This document shows, one piece after another, positions 34,428 to 42,695 of a DNA stretch of 64,000 nucleotides. Position numbers and translations under genes: made by a program. The first letter of the stretch is position 1. Every line of letters starts with the position of its first letter. Source of the DNA: an uncultured Bacteroidia bacterium (GTDB lineage: Bacteria > Bacteroidota > Bacteroidia > Bacteroidales > F082); the NCBI GenBank assembly GCA_902799345.1, contig CADBZW010000009.1:62001-126000 (forward strand), read 5' to 3'. The notes under the pieces were generated by a model. It was not told the DNA's origin. It ran no database searches and was given only the letters and a program-made list of their open reading frames with translations.

Positions 34428-35193
34428 GCTGCCTCCTTGTTTTTCTGATCAGTCGTGAGGGCCAACCGTAGACGAGCGCCACGAGGCAAAGTATGGTGTT
34501 CAGCACGGTGATGCGGAAGAAGTCCCAAAACGGCCTGAAATGCGTGACGCGGTCTTCGGGATAAATCACGTTGACCTTGATGGGCACCAAGTCGGTGCCA
34601 CGCCAGGCGGAGAAAACGAGCAGCTCCAACTCAGCCTCGTATCGATAGGTGAGCAAGGCGAGGCAAGGCATGTTTTTCAAAGGATAAAGCCGATAGCCCG
34701 TCTGTGTGTCGGGCAGGTCGATGCCCGTCTGCACCCTGAACCAGAAGTTGGAAAACTTGTTGGCAAAGGTGTTCTTGCCCGGCATGTTGTCCTGTTTCAG
34801 GTTGCGGCTGCCCACAATCAAGGCGCCGGGGTGTTGCTCCAAGGCCTCCACAAACAGCGGGATGTCCTCGGGGAAGTGCTGTCCGTCGCTGTCGATGGTG
34901 AGGGCGTAGTCGAAGCCCATGGTCTTGGCTTTCTCGAAGCCTTGTTTGAGGGCATAGCCTTTGCCACGGTTGCGGCCATAGTCGACCACGGTGATGCGCT
35001 CGCCGAATGAAGCCAAGACTTCAGCCGAATGGTCGGTGCAGCCGTCGTTGACGACGATGACATCGGCGCAATAATTCAGCACCCGTTCCACCACGTCGCG
35101 CAGCGTGCCGCTGTTGTTGTAGGTCGGCATGACGGTGCAGACCTTCAGCTGCCGCATCTTGGTTGGTATCGCTATGGCATCAGAGGGGTTCAT
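34420..35193 (-). CDS. Family 2 glycosyltransferase (DPM1/DpgS-like)
   Basis: 257 residues, usual length for single-domain GT2 enzymes. Motifs: TVMPTYNNSGTL near 19-30, VIVVNDGCTDHS near 47-58, the catalytic-metal motif DSDGQHFPEDI (D-x-D) near 101 and TQTGYRLYP near 165. A hydrophobic C-terminal stretch (ITVLNTILCLVALVYG) would hold it at the membrane. The likely donor is a nucleotide sugar and the acceptor a lipid; glycosylation of the aryl polyene lipid is an inference from position. It overlaps the dehydratase gene upstream by 14 bases and the MMPL gene downstream by 8. Confidence 0.88.
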   Translation of the reverse strand: MNPSDAIAIPTKMRQLKVCTVMPTYNNSGTLRDVVERVLNYCADVIVVNDGCTDHSAEVLASFGERITVVDYGRNRGKGYALKQGFEKAKTMGFDYALTIDSDGQHFPEDIPLFVEALEQHPGALIVGSRNLKQDNMPGKNTFANKFSNFWFRVQTGIDLPDTQTGYRLYPLKNMPCLALLTYRYEAELELLVFSAWRGTDLVPIKVNVIYPEDRVTHFRPFWDFFRITVLNTILCLVALVYGWPSRLIRKTRRQHE

Positions 35194-35557
35194 AACTGAA
35201 AGTCAACGACATTTTGGTGTAAACGGAAGTCTCGTCAGCGATGACGACTTGGGTCTTGCAGCCGTTTTCGATTTCCGCAAAACCGGAAAAGTTGAAGCAC
35301 ACCTGTTTGCCTTCCTCGGGTACCAGCACATTGAGGTATTTGATGTTCTTGGAGGCCTTCAGATACAGCGGCCGGCCCAATTTCTGTTGCAGCACCTCGC
35401 CGGCGGTCTTCAGCAGGCAAGCCCCCGGGGTGATGGGATTGCCCGGAAAATGGGCTTGATACACAGGATGCTCGGGGTTGCAGCGGAGCTTTGCCGCAAA
35501 GCCAGTGTCGGTGTCGTCAATGGATTGTATGATGAAGAGGTTGTCTAAAAAGTTCAT
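35180..35557 (-). CDS. FabZ-like hotdog dehydratase
   Basis: 125 residues, single hotdog fold. The active-site segment reads HFPGNPITPGACLL at about 36-49, matching the H-x-FPG-x-P-x-x-PG signature of 3-hydroxyacyl-ACP dehydratases of the FabZ/ApeP type. Its expected task is removing water from hydroxyacyl intermediates to create the conjugated double bonds. First gene of the left half of the cluster, with a promoter box at 35586-35594. It overlaps the glycosyltransferase gene. A second hotdog protein is encoded at 44826-45251. Confidence 0.85.
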   Translation of the reverse strand: MNFLDNLFIIQSIDDTDTGFAAKLRCNPEHPVYQAHFPGNPITPGACLLKTAGEVLQQKLGRPLYLKASKNIKYLNVLVPEEGKQVCFNFSGFAEIENGCKTQVVIADETSVYTKMSLTFSYEPL

Positions 35558-35585
35558 CGCACCTTTGTTAAAAACAAATTAAAGG

Positions 35586-35594
35586 GCAAAAATA
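35586..35594 (-). promoter_or_regulatory. -7 promoter box of the left half of the polyene cluster
   Basis: TATTTTTGC on the minus strand, about 29 bp before the dehydratase start. It implies that genes 25977-35557 form their own transcript. Confidence 0.6.
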
Positions 35595-35681
35595 GTGGTT
35601 TTTCGGGAAATAGAAAGACACAAACTACGATACAAGAAGTCGCCTCAGGCAGTCTCTTGTGTTTATGGCTTCTAGGTTATG

Positions 35682-36164
35682 TCACTCCTTCACAAATTTT
35701 CCATTCAACACTTCCTTGTTTTCCAGCACAAGTTTATAAAGATAAATACCTGATTTTAGGTTTCTTACGTCAGCTTCAATCATGTTGCCTGAGCCGCTAA
35801 TGGTGCGGTCAAGGCATTTGGTTCCTTTGGTATCGAAGATGAGGACTTGAACTTCATCTGATTTTATGTTGTCCCACGAGATGAATAACCGGTCCTTGAC
35901 AGGAATAGGATAGGCTCTTGTGCATTGGGTTTCGTTGTCGTTGAGACCAAAACCTGGACCAAGGTTGAGTAACACATAATGTCCGTCTATGGGTGTGGCG
36001 TTGAATCCAGGCAATAACTTGATGGAGTGTAAGGCACGGTATTCCATGGTCTGTGACGGTTCCAACACACTATCCAGTTCCATGTTATCGCCATATTCGA
36101 TGGTTTGGGCGAATGTGACGGATACCATCAGCAACAATGCCACAAGGGAAAACAACTTTTTCAT
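35682..36164 (-). CDS. Small secreted protein with T9SS sorting domain
   Basis: 160 residues. Signal peptide KKLFSLVALLLMVSVTFAQ, a short linker, and a type A T9SS C-terminal domain over about residues 80-160 (YPIPVKDRLFISW, VLIFDTKGTKCLDRTI, LKSGIYLYKLVLENKEV). The ordinary cargo part is only about 60 residues, so the protein is mostly sorting signal. It may be a structural or adaptor protein at the surface. It is coupled to the adhesin-like gene upstream (ATGA overlap). It shares the phrase DTKGTKCLD with DAKGMKCLD in the protein at 37287-38834, so the two sorting domains are close relatives. Confidence 0.8.
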   Translation of the reverse strand: MKKLFSLVALLLMVSVTFAQTIEYGDNMELDSVLEPSQTMEYRALHSIKLLPGFNATPIDGHYVLLNLGPGFGLNDNETQCTRAYPIPVKDRLFISWDNIKSDEVQVLIFDTKGTKCLDRTISGSGNMIEADVRNLKSGIYLYKLVLENKEVLNGKFVKE

Positions 36165-37264
36165 TTGGTGTCGCTTTTTTCTAATTCTTCGATACGTTGT
36201 TCTAATCTCTCGATGAGTTCCTGTTGCTGCAAAGTGTAGAGCGTCAATTCCTCGATCTTTTTCAACAGGATACTTTGCATCTCAGCCATATTGTAGCCTT
36301 CTGCCTTCACCTCAGTTTCAGAAGGCACCTCGGGCAGGTGGCCATGCTCGTTGATGTAGCGTTTCAAATCGTTCAATGACAATAGTTTGTAGTCCTTGGC
36401 AAAAACATTGTCATACCATTCTTCCACTTTCTTGATGAATACCTCATTGGTAAGGATGCCTCCGTTGACGGCAAGGGCATAGGTGTCGCTTTCGTTAGCG
36501 ATGTTGACACCCACTTTGCCCGTAAGCGTGATGTTGGTGGATTGCAAATCCATGGTGTTATCACCAGCCGTGATGCTCATATCGCCATTATTATCCACAT
36601 CAATCCTATGGTCCTCGTCCCTCAAGCGGATAAAGGTATTGGAGGATGAGTCTTTCGGCTCCACGAAAATACCGGCGTCTTCGCCCTCGTCGGAGCGGAT
36701 GTGCAGCTTGGCCGCGATGTCGGGCACAGGCACATCACCGATGGCCACTTTGCCGGTGCGGTCGATGACTTCGCCTAAAGTATTGGGTGAAGGGCCAACA
36801 GTTAAAGTGGGCTTGCTACTAAGGAAGCCTACCATTAGACTATGATTATATGGGTTTTCTAGTAACACATTGGGTCCGTCGCCAGAATCTGTAATGCCAT
36901 TGCCAACGACCATATTATACCCATTGGAAACTTTTAGGTGTCTTCCTATTCCCATACTGTAGCTTCCCAGAACCGTTACGTCGCTTCCGACAGCCATTGA
37001 AGAGCTGCCAGAAACATTATTTACGGATCCAAAAGCAACAGAATTATAACCATATTGTGTGATGGTATTGTTGTAACCAATGGCCAATGAATGTCCTCCA
37101 ACAGCGGAGTTTTGAGTGCCAATGGCACCGCTGTAGTAGGGGCCAAATTCATTTCCTGAGCCAATGTCCAAGCGGCTACCTTGTATGAGGACATCTTGGG
37201 CCTGTGAGCCAATACTGCAAAACAGGGTAAATAAAAAAGTAAGTGTAAAGATTCTCTGTTTCAT
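36161..37264 (-). CDS. YadA-head-like secreted protein with tail-fibre chaperone-like end
   Basis: 367 residues. Signal peptide KQRIFTLTFLFTLFCSIGSQAQ. Residues about 40-130 carry repeated 14-16 residue units with SMAVGSD, NSVAFGS, SMGIGRH and LAIGYNN, the pattern of YadA/Hep-Hag trimeric adhesin heads. The C-terminal part (about 285-367) has VFAKDYKLLSLNDLKRYI, HGHLPEVPS and EMQSILLKKIEELTLY, a motif common in Bacteroidota tail-fibre-like proteins, ending in a coiled coil (LEQRIEELEK). Probably a surface or secreted trimer. No T9SS domain is seen, but both neighbours have one. Part of a three-gene unit inserted in the aryl polyene cluster. Confidence 0.78.
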   Translation of the reverse strand: MKQRIFTLTFLFTLFCSIGSQAQDVLIQGSRLDIGSGNEFGPYYSGAIGTQNSAVGGHSLAIGYNNTITQYGYNSVAFGSVNNVSGSSSMAVGSDVTVLGSYSMGIGRHLKVSNGYNMVVGNGITDSGDGPNVLLENPYNHSLMVGFLSSKPTLTVGPSPNTLGEVIDRTGKVAIGDVPVPDIAAKLHIRSDEGEDAGIFVEPKDSSSNTFIRLRDEDHRIDVDNNGDMSITAGDNTMDLQSTNITLTGKVGVNIANESDTYALAVNGGILTNEVFIKKVEEWYDNVFAKDYKLLSLNDLKRYINEHGHLPEVPSETEVKAEGYNMAEMQSILLKKIEELTLYTLQQQELIERLEQRIEELEKSDTK

Positions 37265-37286
37265 AATGTTGTTGTTTTGTTGTTGT

Positions 37287-38834
37287 TTATTCTTTTACAA
37301 ACTTACCGCTTGCCAGTTCTCGTTTTCCCGACACTATTTTGTAGACATACAGTCCAGCATCGAGGTTATGAACGTCAAGCGTAATCAGATTGCCTGTGTT
37401 TCCAACCTCGCTGTCAAGGCATTTCATTCCCTTGGCGTCGAAGATTTGGATACGGGCATCTTTGAATAGGGTTTCATCGATAGGGATGTTGATGGTACTA
37501 GACGTAGGATTAGGATATGCAAAACCCATGGGTTTTGCTCCCGTTTCGTTCACTACATCCCAAGTGATTTCTATGTCTTCGCGGCGGAATTTCACAAATT
37601 GTACCTCATAAAAAGGACTACCAGGATAAAAATCTCCGTTTCTAGAACACAAAACTATGACACAACCTCCATCTTCAAATCTTGCTGGTGGAGTCGAGCA
37701 AAAATACTGGACATTATCTTTTTGAATCACTTTTCTTCCCAATAGGTTCAAGTTCTTATCCACCAAAATCACATTGACTTGCCTTTTGTCTGTCGACCAT
37801 ATAAACTCACTGCAATCCGTAAATGAAAAAATAGTGGTGTCATTGATATATGCTGTACTTGTACCATAAGGTGACGATGTACAGGAATCGTACGGTGGAA
37901 GACGTAATTCAGCATAAACATTTAGAGCAGAATCCACTTTGTACAATGTATTGTATGTCGAGCTACGATGTGCGCTTTTTTCGGCATCAAGGATAATATA
38001 TTCATTGTCAATCCACTTGCCTTCGCAGCCGATTTGGAAAACTTCGTCCACGTTGATAGGAAGGCCACCTTGTATGTGAATGAAGTCTTGTTTTGCCACA
38101 ATATTATAATTATTATCCACAACATAGATTCCAGGCAAGCCAGAATGTGGTGGAAAAGATCCTCCGTTGATGGTAACCAATAAGTTGTCGGAATGTGGCT
38201 CATAGGTTAGTTTCCCAATTCCTGCTGTATAAGCCACGTTTAATGGATTGTCGACCATTTTTATAATTTCTCCCATCTCATCAAATTCGTAAAAACGGAC
38301 CGCACCTCTATAACTCTTTTTATAAGAATATGAAAGTCTGGCTGCTAGTGTTATTGTTCCTAATTTGGAAATCATAGACTTCATAATTTTACCATAATAG
38401 GCATTATAGAAGCAGTCGAAAATGTCATCATCAACGCTGTAGGTCTTTGTAAGCACAGATTCAAGTTGACTATTGAACACATCTATTCTAAAGAAACGTT
38501 GAGCGTGGTAATCACATAAACTATCGTCACAAATGCCAAAGACCATGTAGTTTCCATTGGAAAGTTGAACTGCACTATAATACTGGAGCATCATTCCTGG
38601 TAGATGAACAATCCGACCAATTGAACTTCCGTCCTTTTCAATTTTGACCACAACGCCGTCAAAATAATCTGGATACCCTGTATATCCAATGCCCAAAACG
38701 GATTCTTCATCATCAACAGAAACCATGTCTTGCATATAACTATTCTTCAACTCTTCGACCTCAATAACCCATTCTTGTGCTATCAAGCTACAACAAGAGA
38801 TCATCAAAAAAAGGAGTATAGCCAATTTTTTCAT
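37287..38834 (-). CDS. Secreted beta-propeller-like protein with T9SS sorting domain
   Basis: 515 residues from ATG 38834 (a longer frame begins at 38951, upstream of the promoter box, so it was not used). Signal peptide KKLAILLFLMISCCSLIAQ. The body (about 25-430) has repeating strands with asp/gly turns (VVKIEKDGSSIGRIVHL, FRIDVFNSQLESVL), which suggests a beta-propeller. The last 80 residues form a T9SS type A domain (AYPNPTSSTINIPID, LDAGLYVYKIVSGKREL). Function unknown. It heads the three-gene T9SS/adhesin unit and is preceded by a good promoter. Confidence 0.8.
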   Translation of the reverse strand: MKKLAILLFLMISCCSLIAQEWVIEVEELKNSYMQDMVSVDDEESVLGIGYTGYPDYFDGVVVKIEKDGSSIGRIVHLPGMMLQYYSAVQLSNGNYMVFGICDDSLCDYHAQRFFRIDVFNSQLESVLTKTYSVDDDIFDCFYNAYYGKIMKSMISKLGTITLAARLSYSYKKSYRGAVRFYEFDEMGEIIKMVDNPLNVAYTAGIGKLTYEPHSDNLLVTINGGSFPPHSGLPGIYVVDNNYNIVAKQDFIHIQGGLPINVDEVFQIGCEGKWIDNEYIILDAEKSAHRSSTYNTLYKVDSALNVYAELRLPPYDSCTSSPYGTSTAYINDTTIFSFTDCSEFIWSTDKRQVNVILVDKNLNLLGRKVIQKDNVQYFCSTPPARFEDGGCVIVLCSRNGDFYPGSPFYEVQFVKFRREDIEITWDVVNETGAKPMGFAYPNPTSSTINIPIDETLFKDARIQIFDAKGMKCLDSEVGNTGNLITLDVHNLDAGLYVYKIVSGKRELASGKFVKE

Positions 38835-38936
38835 TTTCTCTAGGCCTTTGAATCTGTTAGAGATTGCTGCAAAACCTAGTGAATTGTCTTCCCAAAAAAA
38901 TGTATCTCTGCCTCCCATAACATACTGGTTTTCGGG

Positions 38937-38969
38937 GCAAAGATAATACACAATTTGCTGAAATGCAAA
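38937..38969 (-). promoter_or_regulatory. Promoter of the inserted T9SS/adhesin unit
   Basis: On the minus strand TTTG (38969-38966), 20 bp, then TATCTTTGC (38945-38937). Spacing matches the -33/-7 pattern. It shows that genes 35682-38834 are a separate transcription unit. Confidence 0.65.
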
Positions 38970-39028
38970 TCTTCACAAAAAAAACTTTAAGGGCTTTCTA
39001 ACGCCACTTCGTACGAAATCGCTATTCT

Positions 39029-39658
39029 TTATTCCGCAAAGACCTTGTCCTCTATCGCCTCGTTCACCTTGATCTCTTCAAACCGAATCGAGGTAATGTC
39101 GCCATTTGCGCTGACAAACTCCACACGGCTGATGCCGTTGGTCTTCTTGTCGAAACGAAACACCAGCTGGCTGAACATGCGTTTCATGTCGCGGCGCTTG
39201 GGAGTCATGTCGGCGCGCCAAAAGCCATTGTCGTCGTAAAAGACGATGTCGAAAACCGTGGTGTCGAAGAGCTTCTTGCCCGAGGCGCTGCCTATGATGA
39301 GGTTCACCATGCCTTGGTACATGCGACCCGCATTGCCTTCCAAGACCTCAGCCTTGCCATCCGTCACCTTCACGAGGCGCTCGCCATTGACGACCAAGGC
39401 AAAAGCGTAAGGCGCGGTGTATTCCCAACGCATCCTGTCGGGCGCGGCATAATGCATCGTGCCCTCCGCCACCGAAGGCTCAGCCAACATCGACGAGGTC
39501 TTTTCCTGCACAAAACGACATTGCATCGACTGCATCGTAGAGGCCACCTGAGTCAGCTGACGGATTACTTCTTGTGTTTGGCTTTCAGAGAGTTGCGTCT
39601 GCGCCGTAACCATCAGGCTGACCGCAACGAACATTAGGGACAACAGCAGTTTTTTCAT
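39029..39658 (-). CDS. LolA-like outer-membrane lipid carrier
   Basis: 209 residues. Signal peptide (KKLLLSLMFVAVSLMVTAQ). LolA-type beta-half-barrel: MQCRFVQEKTSSML near 46-59, MHYAAPDRMRWEYTAPYAF near 69-87 and a late GISRVEFVSANGDITSIRF. LolA carries lipidated cargo across the periplasm; the family member inside aryl polyene clusters is thought to carry the polyene lipid to the outer membrane. It is the last gene of the right half of the cluster and follows the small membrane protein gene by one base. A different housekeeping LolA should exist elsewhere in the genome. Confidence 0.87.
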   Translation of the reverse strand: MKKLLLSLMFVAVSLMVTAQTQLSESQTQEVIRQLTQVASTMQSMQCRFVQEKTSSMLAEPSVAEGTMHYAAPDRMRWEYTAPYAFALVVNGERLVKVTDGKAEVLEGNAGRMYQGMVNLIIGSASGKKLFDTTVFDIVFYDDNGFWRADMTPKRRDMKRMFSQLVFRFDKKTNGISRVEFVSANGDITSIRFEEIKVNEAIEDKVFAE

Positions 39659-39659
39659 C

Positions 39660-40013
39660 TCATTTCATGATTAGGAAACACCCCAACACTACAAGAACCA
39701 GGCCAATCCAACGCGAGAAGGGGATGCTCTCGCCAAAGACGAGCCAGGCAGCAATCATGCCGAAGACAAACGAGAGGCTGGTCAAAGGATAGGCTTGGCT
39801 GAACGGGAATTTCTTCAGGATATACAGCCACAGCACCGTGGCCACGCCGAAGCTGATGCCACAAGCCAAGAACCACATATCAGCGAGCACGCTTTTGAAA
39901 TAGGCCCACGACCATTCAAACTTGCCGAGTTGCTGCAACGCCAACTTGAGTAACACCTGTCCTCCCGAGAGGAAGAGCGTCTGCAACGCCACCAATCCAA
40001 AGAGTCTCCACAT
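39660..40013 (-). CDS. Small four-helix membrane protein, EamA/SMR-like
   Basis: 117 residues from ATG 40013, two bases after the KS-CLF stop; an earlier Met at 40151 would lie within that gene. Four hydrophobic helices are visible (about 5-25, 35-55, 63-83, 95-115), with the phrase GGQVLLKLALQQL in helix 1 and PLTSLSFVFGMIAAWLVFGE in helix 3, typical of EamA/small multidrug-resistance proteins. Members in lipid-modification loci act as flippases (compare ArnE/F). A role in flipping a lipid intermediate of the polyene is possible by context. Confidence 0.78.
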   Translation of the reverse strand: MWRLFGLVALQTLFLSGGQVLLKLALQQLGKFEWSWAYFKSVLADMWFLACGISFGVATVLWLYILKKFPFSQAYPLTSLSFVFGMIAAWLVFGESIPFSRWIGLVLVVLGCFLIMK

Positions 40014-40015
40014 AA

Positions 40016-42385
40016 TTATGCCTCCAATAAGGTTAATGAAACATTCTTGCCGTCGGAACGGTTGTATAACAAAATGCACTTGGGCTGCCTGTCGCTGGCT
40101 GCCTTGGGGTCGACAAACAAGGCTGCCGGCACGCGACCCGCTTTCAAGCATTGTGCCGCCACATAGAGGCCAAGGCCTGACGAAGTGAAACTCTCACCAA
40201 ACAAGTGCTTGTATTTCAGTAAAGGCTTGTCGCCGAAGAGAAGCATGGCTTCTTTCAGGTAGGCCTCGTCATTGCTGTGGTTGCCGCTGATGCCCGTGAG
40301 GATGTAGTCCACGTCGGCAAGGGTTTTGCCTGCGTTTTGAAGCATGCTTGCAATGTTTTCTTGCAGGGTAGTCATCGTGGGCTGGTGAAGCAGTTGGAAG
40401 CCTGTGAGTTGACATAAAGGTTTCGTCTCTGGATTGCTTCGTTCCTCGCAATGACGGGAAAGCACAATAGAAACGGCGCTCTCGCCACACATTTCGTCGT
40501 CTTGGCCCATCACACCGCCTTTTTTCAGGATGTGGTAGAAGGTCTCCGTCATCTCGTCGTGACCGCCCACCAAAGCGGTGTCAATCTTTCCGAGCTGCAA
40601 CTGCCACCAGGCATCCTGTAAGGCACTGTCGAACGAGATGCCCTTGTGGGCGTAGGTGACGTTGTAGCCGTGGTTCTTGGTCTGAATGGCCACCAACGAG
40701 CTGATGGTGTTGTGCGTCGACTGCATGAAATAGGTGGGCTTCAGCATCTGCTCGCCTTCGTTGGAGAGCGCATCCAGGAAAAACTCGGTGTTTTCGACAC
40801 AGCCATAGCCCGTCCCCGTGATGATAGCATCCACGGTGTCCAAACCTGCTTCTTTCAATGCCTCCTTCGACGTGGCCAAGGCGCGTTTCATGATTTTTCC
40901 CATGCGCCGCGCCTCGATTGGTGACACATATTCCTTGAAGCTCGGGTCTATGGAACGGGCGAAGGGAACATCGTATGCTATGGGCTCCTGCATCCACGCC
41001 TCGGTCAAAGGCTGCTGGAGGGAGATTTGCTTGGCGGAGAGGATAAAGACGCCGTTATGCTCAGGAGATTGCGGGTCCTTGCCCGCAATGACACCCTTAG
41101 GAAAAACGTCATCAAAGAACGTCATTGCGGGCTTGACCCGCAATCTCCCATACGCTTGGGAATCATTCTCGTCTCGTGTCGCGCAGTCCCGTAGTCGCGC
41201 AGTCGCGGAAATCAACACTGACGAGTCGTTTCCGCCGAAGCCGAAGGCGTTGCACAACACATGCTTCAGGGCCTTCTTTGTCGGCTGCGAAACGGGCACG
41301 ATGCCGTCTTCCATGGCCTGCGACCAGTTGAGGTTGACCGGCAGGAAGCCGTTTTGCAAGGCTAGGATGCAGAACACCGCCTCGATGGAACCCGAGGCGC
41401 TCGTTGTATGCCCTGTGAATGGCTTGGTCGACGACACTGGCGGCACATTTTCGCCAAAGAGCCGCATCATGGCCTGGCTCTCGCTGGCATCGTTGTTGGG
41501 TGTGCCCGTGCCGTGCGCGTTGATGTAGTCGATGTCGGAAGGCTGCACTCCTGCCAACTCCAAAGCCTCCTTCATCGCACGATACGCCCCTTCGCCCTCG
41601 GGCGACGAGGCGGTTTGATGGAAGGCATCGCAGGCGTTGCCATAGCCCGAGAGCAGAGCTTGGGCCGTCATGCCGCGACGTTTTGCACTTTCTGCCGATT
41701 CCAAAACCAGATAGGCGGCACCTTCGCCCAGGTTCAAGCCGTGACGTGTGGCGTCGAAGGGACGACAAGGCTCGGTGTCGAGGATCATCAGTGAGTTGAA
41801 GCCGTTGAGGTGGAACTTGGTGATGCACTCGCTGCCACCCACCACCACGATGTCGGCTTCGCCGCAGCGTATCATATTGGCACCCAAGATGATAGCATTG
41901 GCCGCTGAAGAACAGGCGGTGGAGAGCGTTGTCGTAAAAGCGAACTTGCCGAAGTGGTTGGCCGTCATCTCGGTGCAGTTACCGCAGTCGTGCGCAGCGA
42001 TGTATTCCTTGTGCGCCTCGCTGTGGATGAAATCGAGATAAAACTGCTCGCTCATGTCCATGCCACCTACCGTGGTACCCGAAATGAAACCCACCTTGGA
42101 CAGCATTTCAGGGGTCAGCTGGGCTTCTTCCAAAGCCTCACCCAAGGCCATCATGCCCATCAACGCGGTGCGCGTGGTGATGGCTTCCTGGGCAATGCCC
42201 AAGCGCTCACACATCTCGGCGTTGGTCAGTTTCACCTCGCCGACGGGAAACTCCTTGTGTTCCGTCTTGAGGTACTTCAGCGGACCCACGCCAGAGCGGT
42301 TGGCCAGCAAAGCCTCCAAAGTCTGCGCCTTGCCCAAGCCAATCGCCGAAACGACGCCCATGCCTGTGATCAGAATCGGCTCCAT
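40016..42385 (-). CDS. Ketosynthase fused to chain-length factor (KS-CLF)
   Basis: 789 residues. Residues 1-390 are a complete FabF-type ketosynthase: active Cys158 in TACSSA, His in NAHGTGTP (about 303) and His in TGHT (about 340). Residues about 445-789 are a second, KS-like unit starting VFILSAKQISLQQ, with no cysteine at the active position (STHNTISS), as in chain-length factors. These partners are usually separate genes. The joint (residues about 413-441) is encoded by a REP-type palindrome at 41064-41148, and residues 644-652 come from another repeat (40431-40455). The pair would condense malonyl units on an aryl starter. Coupled to the ACP gene upstream (4-bp gap). Confidence 0.88.
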   Translation of the reverse strand: MEPILITGMGVVSAIGLGKAQTLEALLANRSGVGPLKYLKTEHKEFPVGEVKLTNAEMCERLGIAQEAITTRTALMGMMALGEALEEAQLTPEMLSKVGFISGTTVGGMDMSEQFYLDFIHSEAHKEYIAAHDCGNCTEMTANHFGKFAFTTTLSTACSSAANAIILGANMIRCGEADIVVVGGSECITKFHLNGFNSLMILDTEPCRPFDATRHGLNLGEGAAYLVLESAESAKRRGMTAQALLSGYGNACDAFHQTASSPEGEGAYRAMKEALELAGVQPSDIDYINAHGTGTPNNDASESQAMMRLFGENVPPVSSTKPFTGHTTSASGSIEAVFCILALQNGFLPVNLNWSQAMEDGIVPVSQPTKKALKHVLCNAFGFGGNDSSVLISATARLRDCATRDENDSQAYGRLRVKPAMTFFDDVFPKGVIAGKDPQSPEHNGVFILSAKQISLQQPLTEAWMQEPIAYDVPFARSIDPSFKEYVSPIEARRMGKIMKRALATSKEALKEAGLDTVDAIITGTGYGCVENTEFFLDALSNEGEQMLKPTYFMQSTHNTISSLVAIQTKNHGYNVTYAHKGISFDSALQDAWWQLQLGKIDTALVGGHDEMTETFYHILKKGGVMGQDDEMCGESAVSIVLSRHCEERSNPETKPLCQLTGFQLLHQPTMTTLQENIASMLQNAGKTLADVDYILTGISGNHSNDEAYLKEAMLLFGDKPLLKYKHLFGESFTSSGLGLYVAAQCLKAGRVPAALFVDPKAASDRQPKCILLYNRSDGKNVSLTLLEA
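40431..40455. repeat. REP-type fragment inside the CLF part
   Basis: GGATTGCTTCG followed by TTCCTCGCAATGAC, one half of a palindromic repeat common in many genomes. On the coding strand it is read in frame as RHCEERSNP. Confidence 0.7.
41064..41148. repeat. REP-type double hairpin at the KS-CLF joint
   Basis: GGAGAT-TGCGGG-N-CCCGCA-ATGAC, a 30-base spacer, then GTCAT-TGCGGG-N-CCCGCA-ATCTCC. The sides match the cloverleaf repeat at 14160-14251. Translated in frame it gives RLRVKPAMTFFDD and GVIAGKDPQSPEH. Confidence 0.8.
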
Positions 42386-42389
42386 CGTA

Positions 42390-42647
42390 TTATTTGGTGC
42401 GGTTCTTTTGGATGTAATCGGCCATCACTGCCACCGACTTGAAGATTTCCTTGCCTTGGTTGGGGTCTTTCAGCTTGATGCCGTAGTTCTTCTCCATCAG
42501 CACGATAAGCTCAAGGGCGTCGATGGAGTCGAGACCGAGGCCTTCGCCAAACAACGAGGCGTTCTCGTCGATGTCTTCTGGGGTCATGTCTTCAAGGTTC
42601 AAGGCCTCGATGATTTGTTGCTTAAGGGTGTAGATTAATTCGTCCAT
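42390..42647 (-). CDS. Acyl carrier protein (cluster ACP 1)
   Basis: 85 residues, four-helix acidic ACP. The phosphopantetheine serine is in GLDSIDALEL at about 38-47. It carries the growing chain for the aryl polyene ketosynthases. The second ACP of the cluster is at 46149-46391 and has GIDSLD. Having two ACPs suggests separate loading and extension steps, as in known aryl polyene clusters. It lies four bases before the KS-CLF gene. Confidence 0.92.
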   Translation of the reverse strand: MDELIYTLKQQIIEALNLEDMTPEDIDENASLFGEGLGLDSIDALELIVLMEKNYGIKLKDPNQGKEIFKSVAVMADYIQKNRTK

Positions 42648-42695
42648 GGTTTTGTATTTAATGATTTAATATTCAAAGATTTAAAGATTCAAAAT

